Below are positions 1-8,908 of a stretch of 64,000 nt of DNA, piece by piece (position 1 is the first letter of the stretch; each line of letters starts with the position of its first letter). A model generated the notes under the pieces. That model was given only the letters and a program-made list of their open reading frames with translations. It was not told the origin of the DNA and did no database searches. The stretch is taken from the NCBI RefSeq assembly GCF_021502655.1, contig NZ_JAKFFT010000002.1, positions 1 to 64,000 of the forward strand, given 5' to 3'. Both the position numbers and the translations under genes were made by a program. This DNA comes from Dyadobacter sp. CY347 (lineage in GTDB: Bacteria; Bacteroidota; Bacteroidia; Cytophagales; Spirosomataceae).

Positions 1-30
1 TTCCGCGTGGCCTTCAAACCCATACACACA

Positions 31-60
31 CCCCCCCCCCCCCTCCGCTCAGGGTGACAG
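31..60. repeat. C13 homopolymer next to a partial interspersed repeat
   Basis: Thirteen consecutive C residues (31-43) are followed by a CTCCGCTCAGGGTGACAG tail. That tail resembles one arm of the inverted repeat at 61791-61820 (CTCCGCTCAGCGTGACAG), with one difference. I read it as a partial copy of the same short interspersed element at the window edge. The C tract could vary by slippage in the cell or be a sequencing artefact. It is not inside a recognisable gene. Confidence 0.5.
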
Positions 61-86
61 TTGCTTGTTACTATTATTATACTTCC

Positions 87-299
87 CTAAGAAGCCTGCT
101 TGTTAGACACAAGCAATGTTCTAACATCTACATTCAGGGCTTCGGCAATTTCAAAAAGCGTTTCCATCGTCGGTTGCATCTGATTTCTACACCATTTTGA
201 AACGGTTGTCTTATTCATTCCTAATTGTTCAGCAAGCCAGTTGTTAGTTTTGCCCTGCTCCGCTAATACAGCTTTGATACGGTTAGTCGCCTTTTTCAT
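87..299 (-). CDS. Small XRE-family helix-turn-helix regulator
   Basis: This 70-residue protein is almost entirely one HTH_3/Cro-type DNA-binding domain, roughly residues 5-62. The WLAEQLGMNKTTVSKWCRNQ stretch is the helix-turn-helix, and ALNVDVRTLL is the usual closing helix. It has no effector domain, which is normal for small Cro-like repressors. It lies 85 bp downstream of the nucleotidyltransferase gene on the same strand, so it may belong to the same toxin-antitoxin-like cluster, or it may be an independent stray regulator. Its DNA target cannot be read from the sequence. Confidence 0.75.
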   Translation of the reverse strand: MKKATNRIKAVLAEQGKTNNWLAEQLGMNKTTVSKWCRNQMQPTMETLFEIAEALNVDVRTLLVSNKQAS

Positions 300-384
300 T
301 TTTCTGAATGTGTATAATTATTCGATCCCAAGTTACACACTGTGAAGCACATGCAGTTACCAAGATAATTGCATAAATCTCACA

Positions 385-1065
385 TCAACCGACCAACTCC
401 AACAAACTTCCGATAATATATCCGACTCGCTTTTGTTCTGAAAATTCAAGATTTGCACTTATCCACTCGTCGATGTATTTATTTTCGAGAAGCATGGAAA
501 ATTCGGTTTGTAGGTAGGATTTCACTTTTGGGCTTGCATTGTTGAACTCTTTCCAAATGGATGATCGGTTATTCAGAATGTAAACAATATCTTCAAAGTC
601 AGTGCTGGTTCTGCCGTCGTTATTTCCTCGGTTTTTAAACGCTTCTAATTTGGAGGCTAGGAAATATTCGGGTTGGAATATTTTGATTATGTGTTTGTCA
701 TCGAGAGCATAGCGGATTGCTGTGCTGTAACCATCAGGATACCACTTGTTTGAAAAGCCCAGGATTTTATCGTCAGTTGGCATAACGTCAATAATTACTC
801 CTTTCGCTTTGTAGCGACAGATAATACCTGATTCAGCATCATTTGAGAAGCCTTTTGACCTAAGCTTTTCTTCAATCCTGGCATAATCAGCGTAGTTAAG
901 AATTTCAGTCAGAATGTCAACGTCATCTGTTGGGCGCATTTCCTCGGCTACGCGATCTGCATACAGGGAAACGGTTGCTCCACCAACAAATACAAATTCA
1001 CCAGCCATTTCTTCCAGCGCATTATACACAATTTTCAGGCGAACTATATTTTGCTGGTGGCTCAT
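385..1065 (-). CDS. AbiEii-like nucleotidyltransferase (putative toxin)
   Basis: This 226-residue soluble protein has a minimal nucleotidyltransferase fold. A glycine motif VGGATVSLYA at about residues 27-36 is followed by an acidic pair in RPTDDVDIL near residues 44-52, matching the GG/GS...DxD layout of the AbiEii/NTase toxin families. Its start overlaps the end of the upstream gene by 4 nt (ATGA), a sign of translational coupling. AbiE-type toxins transfer nucleotides to RNA targets and are kept in check by the product of the preceding gene. Here the toxin role is an inference from fold and arrangement. An unrelated housekeeping NTase remains possible. Confidence 0.6.
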   Translation of the reverse strand: MSHQQNIVRLKIVYNALEEMAGEFVFVGGATVSLYADRVAEEMRPTDDVDILTEILNYADYARIEEKLRSKGFSNDAESGIICRYKAKGVIIDVMPTDDKILGFSNKWYPDGYSTAIRYALDDKHIIKIFQPEYFLASKLEAFKNRGNNDGRTSTDFEDIVYILNNRSSIWKEFNNASPKVKSYLQTEFSMLLENKYIDEWISANLEFSEQKRVGYIIGSLLELVG

Positions 1066-1574
1066 AGGATCGCCTTTTCAAGTTCTGCAATAGCAAATTT
1101 TTTCTCTCTTGCTTTCCCCACACGAATGATGTCGATGCCTGCTAGCATTTTATAAAGTTGCTCGTCTTGCAATGCCGCAGCTGCTAATCCCTTGTAAAGT
1201 GGTTGAATAGCCTGCCCACGCAAATCGCCATTTTCATGCTCCCAGACATAATCTATTTCAGATTCGAAATGAGTCTGATAAAATGGATGGGAATGCGCGG
1301 TGGCAATTCCAGTTACTATTGCTCCCGGTCTTTGTGGGAAAACGTAATGCAGACCATACTTTATAAACTCCATAATGCTTAGACGATGAACTTTCTTCTT
1401 GGTCACATCTATCAGGCCAGCAAGATGACTTCTATTTAAAGATTCTGCTATCTCCGACACGCTTATTAATAGTGAGGCAGATAGGTCACGATATTGCCAG
1501 GATTCTTTTTCGGCAAGAAGAATTTTAAGTAAAATGACAATGTCCTGAGGGCGCATTCCATTATGTGCTTTCAT
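1062..1574 (-). CDS. HTH protein, putative AbiEi-like antitoxin
   Basis: This 170-residue protein has an N-terminal winged-helix-like section, about residues 8-70: a YRDLSASLLISVSEIAESLN core followed by a RSHLAGLIDV recognition region. The C-terminal part is uncharacterised. It is the first gene of a two-gene unit and shares an ATGA overlap with the nucleotidyltransferase behind it. That order (DNA-binding protein first, NTase second) is the arrangement of AbiE toxin-antitoxin pairs, where the first protein neutralises the toxin and represses the promoter. I did not find a family signature beyond the helix-turn-helix. Confidence 0.5.
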   Translation of the reverse strand: MKAHNGMRPQDIVILLKILLAEKESWQYRDLSASLLISVSEIAESLNRSHLAGLIDVTKKKVHRLSIMEFIKYGLHYVFPQRPGAIVTGIATAHSHPFYQTHFESEIDYVWEHENGDLRGQAIQPLYKGLAAAALQDEQLYKMLAGIDIIRVGKAREKKFAIAELEKAIL

Positions 1575-1655
1575 AATGCAAGATAAATACTTCGTTCTTT
1601 GTTTGCAAATCGCGAACAGCGAACGAGATATATAGAACTATAAAAGTGTCATTAC

Positions 1656-1692
1656 AAAAAAAAAGCGCTGCCGAACCTAAGCTTAGCAGCGC
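1656..1692 (-). terminator. Rho-independent terminator of the susCD operon
   Basis: On the minus strand a GCGCTGC/GCAGCGC stem encloses a loop that contains the palindrome CTAAGCTTAG. The stem is followed by nine U residues. It sits about 30 bp past the SusD stop codon and separates that operon from the AbiE-like pair. Confidence 0.85.
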
Positions 1693-1720
1693 CGCATTCA
1701 TTTAAAATAAACTCAAAACC

Positions 1721-3499
1721 TCAATTATACCCCGGATTCTGCTTCAACATCGCCGATCCATTCACCACACTCATATCAATCTGATACTGCGGAATCGGGA
1801 AGTAATTGTTCTTTCCATTGATAAATTTCCCTCCGGCGAGGTCGCTGGTGATCTTTGATTCGTAGCTGAAAAAGCTGTTCAGGGTTTTGTCGGCTTGGTT
1901 CCAGCGAACGAGGTCGAAGAAGCGGTGGCCTTCCATGGCTAGCTCTATGCCGCGCTCGAAATAGATGGCTTTCAATACATTATCCTTTCCTTTTGCAGCA
2001 AGTGTGCCCGCTGGATAGGGCTTTACGACGTAATTGGCAGCTGGCGTTGTCGAAAATCCGTCCATTGGGTTTTTGTTGTCAATGTATTTGTAAAGCCAGC
2101 CGGTTTTGTCTGCGGCCCTTGTTCTTACGCGGTTTACATATTCCTCGGCTTTGACCAGACTTCCTGCATTGGCCTCAGCTTCTGCGGCCATTAAAAGCAC
2201 ATCGGCAAACCGGATCAAAAGCACATTAATGGCGTTTCCAGGTGCCCAAGAGCTCAGATCAGCATAAAGGTCCTGCGTTTTTTGTCTGTGAATGTTCTTT
2301 TTAGGAGCATAAGGACCACCGTACTTTTGGTCGCGCACCCAGTTCATGCCCGGGAAAAGGCCCCAGTCGTGGTAAGGGATGTCGCGGCGGCCGACGGTCC
2401 AGTCGAGGCGTGGGTCGAGCGGGCCAGCATCGGTTGTGAATGCGGTTGAGGATGTAACGCCAAGGTCATTTTTTACAGCGTGGCTATTGAAATCATCCAC
2501 ATAAGGCAGTCCGTTCGCGTCTGTGCGATAGCTGTTTACTAGCATTTGGGATGGCTGGAAAAATCCGCAGCAGGCGAAAGGCGCGCCCGTTCCGTAAGGG
2601 AAATTGAGCATGCCGCCCATATTCGCATTGGTAATGTCAAGCGTTCCATCATTAGCCACCATCTGGATCGCGAAAACCGATTCCGCATTGTTCTTTGTAG
2701 CCGCATCAAAGTTGTCTTTGAACGAAACCAGATTGTATTTTAAGCCATTGGAAGTGACGCCGCTGCTGATTACGGTTGCAAAAAGCGTTGCCGCTTCTGC
2801 AAATTTGCGCTGATACAAATATGTTTTGGCAAGATAAGCGCCTGCTGCCCATTTGTTTGCGCGACCAACCAATGTCTGCGTCGGAGGCAATTTTTCATAA
2901 GCAGCCTTGAAATCCGCCTCGATCATCGGCCATATGTCCTTATCATTGGGCTGATTAAAATCCGTCGTGGTTTCGTCGATCCAGGGAACCATGTTCCACA
3001 TTTTTTTCAGCTCAAAATAATAATGTGCACGCAGGAAAAGCGCCTGTCCTTCGATATTGGCCTTATTCGCTTCCGGAATGTCGCTTACCAATGCCAAAAC
3101 TTTCAAAACCGCATTAGCGCGTGAAACTCCTTCGTAAAGCGCGCGCCATTTGGTGTTGAAAAAGCCGTTATCCGCGCCGGAAGCGAATGTTGCAATCGCA
3201 TTTATAGGCGTCTGGTCACCGCCGTCGCTTCCTTTATGGGCGTCGCCGCCCGGAATGGAGCCGTAAACCCAGTTATCCGGCGGCGCTTCCCAGCCGCTTC
3301 CCCCGTTGAAATCGCCCTGTCCGTCCAGCGCCGCATAAGCGCCGGTCAGCAATCCGTCGACGCCCTTCTGGTTGGCAAGCACTTCGTCGCCCAATGCACC
3401 TTGCACAGGTTTATCTAAAAAATCGTCCTTGCAACCTTGCATCACCGAAAGGCTGGTCATCAGACAAAAAGCCATGATATATTGAAATCCCTTTTTCAT
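1721..3499 (-). CDS. RagB/SusD family nutrient-binding outer membrane lipoprotein
   Basis: This 592-residue surface lipoprotein is the partner of the SusC gene just upstream. A signal peptide ends in the lipobox VMQGC at about residues 19-23. An N-terminal SusD-like TPR region follows (RANAVLKVL, RAHYYFELKK), and the C-terminus has the family signature of a RagB domain (FERGIELAMEGHRFFDLVRW) and the closing FPIPQYQID...QNPGY tail. SusD proteins cap the SusC barrel and help capture the ligand, usually a glycan. The gap to SusC is 18 bp, so the two are co-transcribed. The ligand is unknown, and no glycosidase is linked to suggest one. Confidence 0.93.
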   Translation of the reverse strand: MKKGFQYIMAFCLMTSLSVMQGCKDDFLDKPVQGALGDEVLANQKGVDGLLTGAYAALDGQGDFNGGSGWEAPPDNWVYGSIPGGDAHKGSDGGDQTPINAIATFASGADNGFFNTKWRALYEGVSRANAVLKVLALVSDIPEANKANIEGQALFLRAHYYFELKKMWNMVPWIDETTTDFNQPNDKDIWPMIEADFKAAYEKLPPTQTLVGRANKWAAGAYLAKTYLYQRKFAEAATLFATVISSGVTSNGLKYNLVSFKDNFDAATKNNAESVFAIQMVANDGTLDITNANMGGMLNFPYGTGAPFACCGFFQPSQMLVNSYRTDANGLPYVDDFNSHAVKNDLGVTSSTAFTTDAGPLDPRLDWTVGRRDIPYHDWGLFPGMNWVRDQKYGGPYAPKKNIHRQKTQDLYADLSSWAPGNAINVLLIRFADVLLMAAEAEANAGSLVKAEEYVNRVRTRAADKTGWLYKYIDNKNPMDGFSTTPAANYVVKPYPAGTLAAKGKDNVLKAIYFERGIELAMEGHRFFDLVRWNQADKTLNSFFSYESKITSDLAGGKFINGKNNYFPIPQYQIDMSVVNGSAMLKQNPGYN

Positions 3500-3517
3500 G
3501 TCAGTCTCTGGTAAATG

Positions 3518-6500
3518 TTAAAAAGTAAGATTAATGCCCACAGTGTATTGTTTCGAAGAAGGATAGGAGCCTTCGTCAATGCCAAATACGGTCGGGTTGC
3601 CATCTGCATTCCGGCTCACTTCGGGATCAAGGCCCGAGTATTTTGTGATCGTAAACAGGTTGGTGGCCTGCACATAAATCCTGAATTGTTGTGTTTTGAT
3701 CTTTTTCAAAAACGCAGGAGCGAATGTGTAACCCAGCTGGACATTTTTCGCACGCAGATAAGAGCCGTCTTCTACGAAATACGAGTTAGGCACATTGATC
3801 GTGCTGAACGAGCTGGAATTTTCCTGGATCGGCGCCTTAGCATTGTGATTCTCGGGTGTCCAGGAATCGTAAAGCGCTGTTTTGCTCTTCGCACCCGATC
3901 TGGATGAATTGAAATCGCTCCACCAAAGTGTCTGGTTCCAGATCTGATTGCCCTGCACGCCATAAAGGAACAAGCTGAAATCGAATTGTTTGTAATTAAA
4001 ACCAAGATTCAGACCATAGCTGAAATCCGGGTTAGGGTTGCCCAAAATCGTGCGGTCGGCGGCTGTGATCTGTCCGTCTCCGTTTGTGTTTTGATAACGG
4101 AACCGTCCCAATGCAGCGCCATCCTGGAACACCGCATTAGCGTCGCCGGTCTGTGCAACAGCCTGTGCATTGGCCGCAGCAATTTCTTCTTCCGAATTCC
4201 AGAAGCCAACCACTTTATAACCGAAAAACTGTCCTATTGAGTTACCAACCTGGTTTCTTACAATGGAATGTCCGTCAAAACCGCGTCCTTCCAGATCAAA
4301 ATAATTGGTGCTGTTGGTCACCTTCAAAATTTTGTTGTTGTAAGTCGTAAACGTCAGCGTAGCATTCATTTTCAGGTCTTTGGCAAGATCAAAGTGGGAG
4401 GTAAGCTGCAAATCGACCCCTTTGTTCTTCATCTGCGCAATGTTCACAAACGGAACCTGGCCGCCACCCGCTGTGCCGATCAAAGTTGGGTTATACAAAA
4501 GATCCTTCACGTCCTTAATATAGTAATCCGCGATCACGTCCAGTCTGCCTTTGAAGAATGTGGCATCGATACCAAAGTTTGTACTGATATTTTTCTCCCA
4601 AACTGCATCCGGATTTCCGATCTGACTTTTTTCAAAACCTTCCAATGCGCCCGTTCCGCTCGTTCCCGACAGGTCATAATAGGAGCTTCTGCGGTTCGAG
4701 CCATAAGTTGTGAATGCATTTCCAGACCGCACATTGATCTGATTGCCCATAACCCCATAATTCGCACGCAGTTTCAGGTCGTCCAGCCAGGTGATGCCTT
4801 TCATGAAATCCTCCTGCGAAACCCGCCATCCCGCGCTTACGGCAGGGAAAAGGCCATATCTTTTATTGATAAATTTCGACGAACCGTCGCGGCGCATCAC
4901 AGCGCCGAAAAGATATTTATCATTATAGATGTAGTCCAAACGGCCTATTAACGAGAACAATGCATCGGCTGAGCGGCTGCTGGAATTGCTTCTTGTGCCC
5001 GATCCTGTTCCCAGGTTCATGTAATTGGGATCAAAAGAGAAATAACCCTGCGTGTCGCCGCCTATATCGTAACTCTTGCCATTATACGCTTCTGTTCCCG
5101 CGACCACGGTCAGATCATGCTTTTGCATGGTTTTGTGGAAAGTCACCAGATTGGTCCAAGTCCAGTTGAAGCCAGAGTAAGCGCCTTCGGAATAGGTGTT
5201 GGTGTTGCTGTTTTCCTTGTTTTCATAGGTTGGGAATGCAAACGAATTCCAGCGTCCAGAATAGTTTTCACCTCCGAAACTCGTGCGTAAGGTGAAATTT
5301 TTGAACAAATCCACTTCTGCAAACACGTTACCAAACAAGCGGTTGTCCAAACCTTTATCATAACGGGTACGATCCCGCATGGCCACCGGGTTAAACGCGT
5401 CACCCATTCCAGTCGCACGACTTCCTGCATAGTTGCCCATAATATCGCGCACAGGAATGATCGGCTGCATACGGAATGAAAACGCAATCGCAGATCCGCC
5501 ATCAGAAAGCAAGCTTTTCGGATTATCGGAAACAGAAAATGCAAGGTTTTCGCCGATCCGGATGTGCTTGCCAACATTATACTGGCTGTTCGACCGGATC
5601 GTGTAGCGTTTCAGATAAGTGTTGGTCAGGGCGCCTTTTTGATTAAAATAATTTAATGAAAAAAGATAGCTTCCCTGGTCGCTGCCGCCGCTTAATGAAA
5701 TATTGTGGCTCGTTGAAGGCGCGCGTTTGAAGATTTCGTGAAACCAGTCTGTGCCTTCTTTATTTGCTTTTACGATCTGGTTAAATTTATTAAAATCATC
5801 CACCGAAGTGTATTCGGGATTCACATAATACAGATCAGGATTCGTGCCCGGATCGCCTTCCTTAGCGCCTGTTGGCAGAATGTAATCGGGCAAAACAGGA
5901 TTAGGGCCCGAGCCATATTGATCATCTCCCACGGTCGTTCCTTCATTCCGCTGCACCTGAAATTTCAGTTGCGCCTGTTCCATCGGCGATAATGTGTTCC
6001 AGACATTACCTTTTGGCGGCGTCTGCATGCCATACCAAGCGCTGTAACTCACTTTTACTTTATCTTTTCCTTTTTTGGTCGTGATAATGATCACCCCGTT
6101 CGCAGCACGCGAACCGTAAATGGATGCAGAACCCGCATCTTTCAAAACCTGCATGGAGGCAATGTCGTTGCTGTTCAGGTCGGCTATAGAAGTTGTGGGA
6201 ACGCCGTCTACAACATATAAGGGCGAGTTATTTCCGAATGTGTTCAAACCCCGGATGCGCACCTGCGGCGTTTCGCCCGGCTGGCCGGAGCCGATAATGG
6301 TCACACCAGAAGCCCGCCCTTGCAACTGGTTAGCAACTTGTCCGTCAGGCGTTTGCTTTAATTGTTCCACATCCACAACCGAAACGGCACCGATCAAATC
6401 CTTCTTGCGTTGCGCACCATAACCTGTCACAACCAACTCAGAAAGTGTGGAAACGTCGGGCAAAAGTTTAATGTCCACTGTTGAACGCGAGCCCACCATT

Positions 6501-7081
6501 GTTTCCTGCGCCGTGAAGCCGATGAACGAGAAAATCAAGATCGACTCATCCCCAGCCACATCAATGCTGTAATTTCCATCCAGGTCCGTCATTGTTCCGT
6601 CGTTCGTTCCCTTCACGCGGATCGCAACGGACGGCAATGCTTCGCCTTTTTCGTCGGTAACCTTCCCTTTTACGGGCCGCAACAAATATTGCGACTGAAT
6701 TTGCGCAGCCTCACGATCCATTTCCTGTTTCGTTTTCTCTGTTACGCCGATCATTTTACCAACCTGCCGAAATTCCAGCGAAGTCTGCTTTTCGATCATT
6801 TTCAGGATCTCCGGCACGGGCATGCCCATGGCGTAAAGCGTGATTTGCGGAGCATTGCGGACGAGCTTTTCGTCGAAGGCAAAAGTGACCCCGGTCTGTT
6901 GTTCAATTTGCCTGAAAACTGTCTTCACCCTCGACTGCCGCACATCCATATTGACGTGCTGAGCCTCGCTGGTGCCGGCCATCAAAAGGGCCGCAGTCAG
7001 CATGTTAATGCCCAAAATAAGCGTCGAAATGCGCATAAGTTTTTTGAATAAGGGGAGTCCCTTATGGTAATAATTCACCAT
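3518..7081 (-). CDS. SusC/RagA TonB-linked outer membrane receptor with STN domain
   Basis: This 1187-residue protein opens with a signal region and then an STN (secretin/TonB N-terminal) domain at about residues 40-115. Next come a carboxypeptidase-regulatory-like beta-sandwich (VKGKVTDEKGEALPSVAIRV onward, ~137-215), a TonB-box-like region ELVVTGYG, a plug domain with VRIRGLNTFG and GSRAANGVIIITTKKG, and a large beta-barrel ending in an aromatic GINLTF. The STN domain is the part that signals to a FecR anti-sigma factor, and a fecR and an ECF sigma gene lie directly upstream. The protein therefore both imports a substrate with TonB energy and reports its presence. It pairs with the SusD gene downstream. 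Confidence 0.95.
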   Translation of the reverse strand: MVNYYHKGLPLFKKLMRISTLILGINMLTAALLMAGTSEAQHVNMDVRQSRVKTVFRQIEQQTGVTFAFDEKLVRNAPQITLYAMGMPVPEILKMIEKQTSLEFRQVGKMIGVTEKTKQEMDREAAQIQSQYLLRPVKGKVTDEKGEALPSVAIRVKGTNDGTMTDLDGNYSIDVAGDESILIFSFIGFTAQETMVGSRSTVDIKLLPDVSTLSELVVTGYGAQRKKDLIGAVSVVDVEQLKQTPDGQVANQLQGRASGVTIIGSGQPGETPQVRIRGLNTFGNNSPLYVVDGVPTTSIADLNSNDIASMQVLKDAGSASIYGSRAANGVIIITTKKGKDKVKVSYSAWYGMQTPPKGNVWNTLSPMEQAQLKFQVQRNEGTTVGDDQYGSGPNPVLPDYILPTGAKEGDPGTNPDLYYVNPEYTSVDDFNKFNQIVKANKEGTDWFHEIFKRAPSTSHNISLSGGSDQGSYLFSLNYFNQKGALTNTYLKRYTIRSNSQYNVGKHIRIGENLAFSVSDNPKSLLSDGGSAIAFSFRMQPIIPVRDIMGNYAGSRATGMGDAFNPVAMRDRTRYDKGLDNRLFGNVFAEVDLFKNFTLRTSFGGENYSGRWNSFAFPTYENKENSNTNTYSEGAYSGFNWTWTNLVTFHKTMQKHDLTVVAGTEAYNGKSYDIGGDTQGYFSFDPNYMNLGTGSGTRSNSSSRSADALFSLIGRLDYIYNDKYLFGAVMRRDGSSKFINKRYGLFPAVSAGWRVSQEDFMKGITWLDDLKLRANYGVMGNQINVRSGNAFTTYGSNRRSSYYDLSGTSGTGALEGFEKSQIGNPDAVWEKNISTNFGIDATFFKGRLDVIADYYIKDVKDLLYNPTLIGTAGGGQVPFVNIAQMKNKGVDLQLTSHFDLAKDLKMNATLTFTTYNNKILKVTNSTNYFDLEGRGFDGHSIVRNQVGNSIGQFFGYKVVGFWNSEEEIAAANAQAVAQTGDANAVFQDGAALGRFRYQNTNGDGQITAADRTILGNPNPDFSYGLNLGFNYKQFDFSLFLYGVQGNQIWNQTLWWSDFNSSRSGAKSKTALYDSWTPENHNAKAPIQENSSSFSTINVPNSYFVEDGSYLRAKNVQLGYTFAPAFLKKIKTQQFRIYVQATNLFTITKYSGLDPEVSRNADGNPTVFGIDEGSYPSSKQYTVGINLTF

Positions 7082-7174
7082 ATTTGTTTGATGTTTAATG
7101 GTTAAGCTGTTAAACCGAGCCCGTTCTGACTATTGATGGTTCGAAGCATTGCATAGCAGAGGGACATTCATTGG

Positions 7175-7208
7175 CCGGGGACATTCGCAGTGTTCCCGGT
7201 TTCTTTTT
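7175..7208. other. Stable hairpin between fecR and susC
   Basis: A 9-bp stem, CCGGGGACA against TGTTCCCGG with one wobble pair, has a 7-nt loop and is followed on the plus strand by TTTCTTTTT. In shape it is a terminator for plus-strand transcription, yet no plus-strand gene ends here. On the minus strand, where fecR reads toward susC, the hairpin lacks a trailing U run. It may be a processing or attenuation structure that sets the fecR:susC ratio. Confidence 0.4.
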
Positions 7209-7251
7209 GTGAGCCCGCCTTCCTGGAAAGCCAGCTGCATTTTTGGTGCCT

Positions 7252-8226
7252 CTATTTTATTACAATCGTGCTGTCGTTTAATTGTGAATAATTGAATTTT
7301 TTGGAGAAACCCAACACTTTCAAAACATCGCCAATGGGCTGATCGTCGAGGGTCAGGGATATTTTTTCAGCGGATAAATCTGCCTTTTCGATGATAATGT
7401 GCTGTTTGTATTTTCTTTCCAAAGCATTAAACACCTCAGATAAAAGTTCGTCTTCAAACACCATTCTGTTGTCTTTCCATGGCGCTATGGCAGGCTTACT
7501 GATCTCTGTAACGTGTATTTGAGTCGTTTTTTCCGGAATGGTGGCTTGCTCGGCAGGGAGCAGCATTAATGCAGGGCGTTCAGGTTTGTCGCGCATGGTT
7601 ACCCCCACTTTCCCGGTTTTGACGGTCACTTTAATGTCTTTGTCGTTGTGATATGCCTTCACGTCGAACGATGTGCCGAGCACTGTAATATTCAAAGTTT
7701 TTGCATGGACGATGAAGGGCTTGTCCGTCATGTGCTTTACATCGAAGAACGCCTGGCCTTCTTTTAAGATAACTTCCCTCGTTTTTCCTGAAAATTGGCT
7801 TGGGTAGGAGAGGCTCGAACCTGCATTGAGCCAGATGGATGAGCCGTCAGGCAATGCGATTTTCAATGTTTTGCCCAAAGGAGCCTGCACGAGTCTGATC
7901 CCCGTTTCAATGGGTTTGTGCTGATTGGTCCAAAAGATAAAACCGGCAATCACAAGCGCCGCCACAGCGGTTGACCACGAAACGAGGCGCTTAATAAGGG
8001 TGAAATCAGCTTTTTTGCGAACAGGCTGTTGCAGCGCTTTCATGTTGGCCAGCATACGCGCCTTTATCTCATTCGCTGATTCCGGATCGCGGGTAAACAC
8101 GGTTTCTGTCTCGGGCACCTCCGGATTCAGGCTGTCGTACCACTTATGCAATATCTCTTTTTCCTCTTCCGAGGCTGTCCCGTTAAGAAACTTTACAGCA
8201 AGCTGTCTGATGTATTCCTGTGTCAT
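7252..8226 (-). CDS. FecR family anti-sigma factor
   Basis: This 324-residue inner-membrane protein has a short cytoplasmic N-terminal part that would bind the sigma factor. One membrane segment follows at about residues 88-106 (WSTAVAALVIAGFIFWTN), then a periplasmic FecR domain (APLGKTLKIALPDGSSIWLN, ~120-220) and a C-terminal DUF4974-type STN-like domain (VFEDELLSEVFNALERKYKQ to the end). FecR proteins hold the ECF sigma factor inactive until the receptor's STN domain signals. It lies between the sigma gene (97 bp upstream) and the SusC receptor, the standard order of this switch. Confidence 0.93.
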   Translation of the reverse strand: MTQEYIRQLAVKFLNGTASEEEKEILHKWYDSLNPEVPETETVFTRDPESANEIKARMLANMKALQQPVRKKADFTLIKRLVSWSTAVAALVIAGFIFWTNQHKPIETGIRLVQAPLGKTLKIALPDGSSIWLNAGSSLSYPSQFSGKTREVILKEGQAFFDVKHMTDKPFIVHAKTLNITVLGTSFDVKAYHNDKDIKVTVKTGKVGVTMRDKPERPALMLLPAEQATIPEKTTQIHVTEISKPAIAPWKDNRMVFEDELLSEVFNALERKYKQHIIIEKADLSAEKISLTLDDQPIGDVLKVLGFSKKFNYSQLNDSTIVIK

Positions 8227-8323
8227 TGCAAAGCAGATAAACCCTTTGCATAACTTAGAGGGGATAATGAAGTAAAACCCCTTAGTTGAAAAATAAAAAA
8301 TTTTGAATTTTTATTGAGCCAAC

Positions 8324-8908
8324 TTAAAATTTGGCAAAAAGCAGTATTTGCAGAAGAAGGTGCGCGACGCTGCTCAGGTTCGAACGCACCATTTTCAATG
8401 CTTTCGTCAAATGCGCCTCGGCTGTTTTGGGAGAAATATTGAGCTCTTCGCAAATGTCCGGTAAAGACCTGTCCTGCAATTTATTATATTGAAAAACGAG
8501 CCTGCATTTTTCCGGGAGACGGTTTGTGAGGTTCGTAATAATTTCCAAAAGCAATTTATTCTCAATTTCCTGGTCAATGGAAACCGAGGTGACCGCCTGT
8601 TGTTTGATCGTGGATTCCAGTTCCTGCTCCTGTTTGGATTTCGCAAGATAGCGATACACTTCATAGCGAAGCATTGCCGCCAGATAAGGTTTGAGCGACT
8701 GAATTTCCAAAGTCTCGCGTTTCATCCAGAACAGCATAAATGTATCCTGTGTAATCTCCTCGGCCACTTCCGCGGATTTGACCATGCGGTGCGCGGCATA
8801 AAAAAGCTTGTCCCAATGCCGGTTATAAATTTCATCGAATGCGCCTTCCTCGCCCTCCTTCATCAAAGCGGCAAGCTCGTCATCGGAAAAGTGTCGGAAG
8901 TCAGTCAT
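8324..8908 (-). CDS. ECF sigma-70 factor (FecI/Bacteroidota type)
   Basis: This 194-residue sigma factor has region 2 at about residues 8-90 (AFDEIYNRHWDKLFYAAHRM, then EVAEEITQDTFMLFW) and region 4 at about residues 125-180 (LPEKCRLVFQYNKL, with the HTH ELNISPKTAEAHLTKALKMV). It should direct RNA polymerase to the downstream fecR/susC/susD genes once released by FecR. The C-terminus ends in a hydrophobic LLLQILLFAKF tail, common in this group. The gene has its own likely vegetative promoter, a TATATTTG box 38 bp ahead of the start codon. Confidence 0.93.
   Translation of the reverse strand: MTDFRHFSDDELAALMKEGEEGAFDEIYNRHWDKLFYAAHRMVKSAEVAEEITQDTFMLFWMKRETLEIQSLKPYLAAMLRYEVYRYLAKSKQEQELESTIKQQAVTSVSIDQEIENKLLLEIITNLTNRLPEKCRLVFQYNKLQDRSLPDICEELNISPKTAEAHLTKALKMVRSNLSSVAHLLLQILLFAKF

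Noticed and set aside
31..60. C tract as an attachment site or origin element
   Set aside because: No integrase, replication gene or DnaA boxes are nearby; a repeat end is the simpler reading.
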